DNA from: an uncultured Bacilli bacterium
GTDB taxonomy: Bacteria; Bacillota_I; Bacilli_A; ML615J-28; CAG-698
DNA: 6,952 nucleotides
Direction: 5' to 3'
Assembly: GCA_947627395.1 (NCBI GenBank)
Contig: CANQVW010000080.1
Location: forward strand, 1 to 6,952
Part shown: positions 5,061-6,952 of the stretch, piece by piece
Numbering within the stretch: the first letter of the stretch is position 1
How the letters are laid out: each line of letters starts with the position of its first letter
Position numbers and translations under genes: made by a program
The notes under the pieces: model-generated
Seen by the model: only the letters and a program-made list of their open reading frames with translations
Databases searched by the model: none
Told to the model about the DNA's origin: nothing

Positions 5061-5696
5061 ATGGAAAGTGCTTTTTTAGATTGGAATCATTGCTTAGATG
5101 ATGAGCTTCTTTCTCTTAGAGAGGATGCTTTAAAACGACATATTCCGATTGTATCTGATGAGGGTCTTGTCTATTTGTTTCAACTTGTTGAATTAAAGCA
5201 GGTGACAAGAGTGCTTGAAATTGGAACGGCGATTGGATATTTTAGTATTGCTCTTGCAAAACATTTTCCTAAAGTTGTGATTGATACGATTGAACGAGAT
5301 GAAAAGATGTACCAAGAAGCACAAATGAATCTAAAAAAGTTTCATCTTGAAAGTAGGATCCATGTTCATTTTTCTGATGCATTGACCCTAGATATTCAAG
5401 AACTAAAAAAGACTTACGATTTGATTTTTATTGATGCTGCGAAAGCTCAATACACAAAGTTTTTCGAAAAATATGAACAACTTTTAAAAGTAAATGGCTT
5501 AATTGTCAGTGACAATCTTTTGTTTCATGGACTTGTTGAAAAGAAAGAGGAAATCCAAAGTAAAAATTTAAAAGCAATGGTTCATAAAATATATGATTAC
5601 ACAAAGTGGTTACATCAAAACTCTAACTATAGTACAACATTTCTTCCAATTGGCGATGGAATGGCAGTTAGTATCAAAAAGGAATCGAGTCTATGA
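5061..5696 (+). CDS. trmR: tRNA 5-hydroxyuridine methyltransferase (YrrM)
   Basis: A 211-residue class I SAM-dependent O-methyltransferase of the catechol-OMT-like family. Motif I is VLEIGTAIGYFSIALA (residues 51-66), the ribose-binding acidic residue is in TIERD (E78), and the metal-binding residues are expected at D125 (FIDAAKAQY) and D151/N152 (VSDNLLFHG). The C-terminus FLPIGDGMAVSIKK is typical. In B. subtilis, TrmR (YrrM) methylates 5-hydroxyuridine at tRNA position 34 to 5-methoxyuridine, broadening wobble decoding. The gene is followed, with an ATGA overlap, by two U32-family genes in the Bacillus yrrM-yrrN-yrrO order, which makes the tRNA role much more likely than a generic O-methyltransferase. 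The ATG has the SD AAGGAGAA at good spacing. Confidence 0.9.
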   Translation: MESAFLDWNHCLDDELLSLREDALKRHIPIVSDEGLVYLFQLVELKQVTRVLEIGTAIGYFSIALAKHFPKVVIDTIERDEKMYQEAQMNLKKFHLESRIHVHFSDALTLDIQELKKTYDLIFIDAAKAQYTKFFEKYEQLLKVNGLIVSDNLLFHGLVEKKEEIQSKNLKAMVHKIYDYTKWLHQNSNYSTTFLPIGDGMAVSIKKESSL

Positions 5697-6553
5697 AAGT
5701 ATTTTCTACCTTAAAAAAAGGAGTTCCTTTTGATTCATATTTTTGTGATGGTTTTATTTTAGGAACCATCTATAGTTCTTATAGTGAGGATGTTTATTCA
5801 CTTGAAGAACTTAAAACTTTGATTATAGAATGTCATGATCTTAAAAAAGAAGTCATGTTAAAAGTGGATGCTTTAATTGAAGAAAAAGAAGTGAGTGCTC
5901 TTTACTCATTTTTAGAATCATTAGAATCCTTATCGATTGAGTATTATTTATTTTCAGATTGGTCTATTTATACTTATTTTAAAGATAAAACTAAAGTATC
6001 GAAACTCATTTTTTATGCTCCAACATTGATGTGCAACGAGAAAGATGCAAAAATCATTCATCAATTAGGTATGCAAAGTGTTTTATCAACAGAAGAAACT
6101 TTAACTGAACTCAAACAAAATAGTAAGGACAGTTCTATGGTACTTTTTGGACATGGATATCTTCCCATTTTTTATTCAAAAAGGAAACTCCTTTCTTTAC
6201 ATAAAAAACATGTACATCAAGAATTAAATCCACCTTATCCTTTACAATATTTAAAAGAAGAACTTAGAAATGAACTTTATCCCATTTATGAAAATAATCG
6301 TGCGACCTTCATTTTTAGTCCTTTTGTTTATGGATTATGTTCTAAATTAAAAGAATTAGAGGAAGCAAATATTTTACTTGTTTTTGGTGATTTTCTTTCC
6401 TGTGAACATTTGATTGAAATCCTTTCATTTTATCATAAAGTTCTTATAGGGGAAGATGTAAGTTCACTTGAAAAAACTTTACAAGAAAAATACAAAATTC
6501 AAACAGGATTTTTATTTGAAAAACTTCATATATTACAGGAGGAAGATCAATGA
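5693..6553 (+). CDS. trhP1: U32-family protein, tRNA uridine-34 hydroxylation factor (YrrN/TrhP1-like)
   Basis: A 286-residue cytoplasmic protein, compared with about 309 in B. subtilis. The U32 pattern appears in its second half: VLFGHGYLPIFYSKRKLLSL (residues 150-169) matches the HGxLxxxYSxRxLLS segment, and RNELYPIYENNRATFIFSP-(4)-LCSKLKEL (192-222) matches the region that follows. In B. subtilis the U32 proteins YrrN and YrrO are required for prephenate-dependent hydroxylation of U34 in tRNA. In the HG segment, the positions that are cysteines in Fe-S-binding U32 proteins are here Pro/Ile and Lys, so this subunit may lack a cluster. Start and stop both overlap neighbours by 4 bases (ATGA), implying coupled translation and a stable pair with the next protein. 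Confidence is good for the family and moderate for the exact role. Confidence 0.82.
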   Translation: MKVFSTLKKGVPFDSYFCDGFILGTIYSSYSEDVYSLEELKTLIIECHDLKKEVMLKVDALIEEKEVSALYSFLESLESLSIEYYLFSDWSIYTYFKDKTKVSKLIFYAPTLMCNEKDAKIIHQLGMQSVLSTEETLTELKQNSKDSSMVLFGHGYLPIFYSKRKLLSLHKKHVHQELNPPYPLQYLKEELRNELYPIYENNRATFIFSPFVYGLCSKLKELEEANILLVFGDFLSCEHLIEILSFYHKVLIGEDVSSLEKTLQEKYKIQTGFLFEKLHILQEEDQ

Positions 6554-6952
6554 TTCAAAAAGTAGAATTGTTAGCTCCTGCAGGAAATTTACAGAAGTTA
6601 AAAATTGCCATATTATATGGGGCAGATGCGGTTTATATCGGTGGTAAAAAATTTAGTTTAAGAGCTCGTGCAAGTAATTTTACATTAGATGATATGGTTG
6701 AAGGAGTTCTTTTTGCTCATCAACATCATGCAAAAATCTATGTGACAATGAATATATTACCTCATAATGAAGATTTAGAAGGATTAGATGAATATTTATT
6801 ATTTTTAGAACATCATCAGTTTGATGGGATCATCACTTCAAGTTTATATATTCTTGCAAGATGTCAAGAAATTACCCCTCATTTAGAGGTACACATGAGT
6901 ACACAACTTTCATCCATGAATGCGAAAACTTGTTCTTTTTATGAGTCACTCG
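6550..6952 (+). CDS. trhP2: U32-family tRNA uridine-34 hydroxylase (YrrO/TrhP2-like), 3' end outside window
   Basis: The first 134 codons are present. The N-terminus carries the U32 hallmark ELLAPAGNLQKLKIAILYGADAVYIGGKKFSLRARASNF (residues 6-44, key residues ELLAPAG and ADAVYIGG), followed by a TIM-barrel pattern: KIYVTMNILPHNEDL and VHMSTQLSSMN are expected barrel strands with conserved NI and STQ. YrrO-type proteins are about 420 residues and bind an iron-sulfur cluster through cysteines in the missing part. With the preceding subunit the protein should use prephenate to hydroxylate U34, giving the substrate for TrmR. The ATG overlaps the trhP1 stop (ATGA), and a strong AGGAGG SD (6537-6542) lies 7 bases upstream. 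Other U32 proteins include collagenase-like and ubiquinone-pathway members, but the context favours TrhP. Confidence 0.88.
   Translation, partial: MIQKVELLAPAGNLQKLKIAILYGADAVYIGGKKFSLRARASNFTLDDMVEGVLFAHQHHAKIYVTMNILPHNEDLEGLDEYLLFLEHHQFDGIITSSLYILARCQEITPHLEVHMSTQLSSMNAKTCSFYESL

Noticed and set aside
1..6952. Alternative genetic code with TGA as tryptophan
   Set aside because: Tryptophan is encoded by TGG and TGA ends spoIVFA, trmR and trhP1 exactly where the families end and the next genes start.
1..6952. CRISPR array, tRNA/rRNA gene, insertion sequence or prophage signature
   Set aside because: No spaced repeat series, no cloverleaf or rRNA stretches, no transposase or integrase frames, and no terminal inverted repeats seen on either strand.

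Overview
The window is a low-GC stretch from a member of the Firmicutes, most likely a Bacilli lineage with a compact genome (Erysipelotrichales-like or an uncultured gut relative; the exact lineage cannot be read from the sequence). Every complete gene is on the + strand, A/T-rich codons dominate, genes are tightly packed with strong Shine-Dalgarno (SD) sequences, and TGA serves as a real stop, which argues against the Mycoplasma code.

Part one (1-2902) is a condensed version of a classic Bacillus sporulation neighbourhood. It holds the 3' end of folC with its terminator, a membrane-anchored protein with a probable SPOR domain in the position of SpoIIB, radC, then spoIVFA and spoIVFB. In B. 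subtilis these lie in the same order, but with comC, maf, mreBCD and minCD in between; none of these is present here. SpoIVFB keeps all its intramembrane metalloprotease motifs but ends where the CBS domain would begin. SpoIVFA is short and lacks the zinc ligands of active M23 peptidases. The pair suggests that the organism sporulates, or did recently.

Part two (2903-3648) is a single gene with its own promoter and terminator, encoding a YgjP/DUF45 zinc metallopeptidase-like protein.

Part three (3649-5015) is a 424-residue helix-turn-helix regulator with a long helical C-terminal part. Its upstream region shares a 41-base promoter-like pattern with the region upstream of radC.

Part four (4995-6952) is a tRNA wobble-uridine modification operon, trmR-trhP1-trhP2 (yrrM-yrrN-yrrO in B. 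subtilis), with ATGA overlaps and a good sigma-A promoter. The two U32-family proteins hydroxylate U34 and TrmR methylates the product. TrhP1 has lost the cysteine positions seen in Fe-S-binding U32 proteins, and trhP2 runs off the window.

No wholly new system is evident. The most interesting signals are regulatory: a hairpin over the radC ribosome binding site that overlaps a candidate promoter, the promoter pattern shared by two genes, an 11-bp direct repeat flanking the trmR -10 box, and a palindrome followed by an orphan ribosome binding site and possible small ORF before the SPOR gene.
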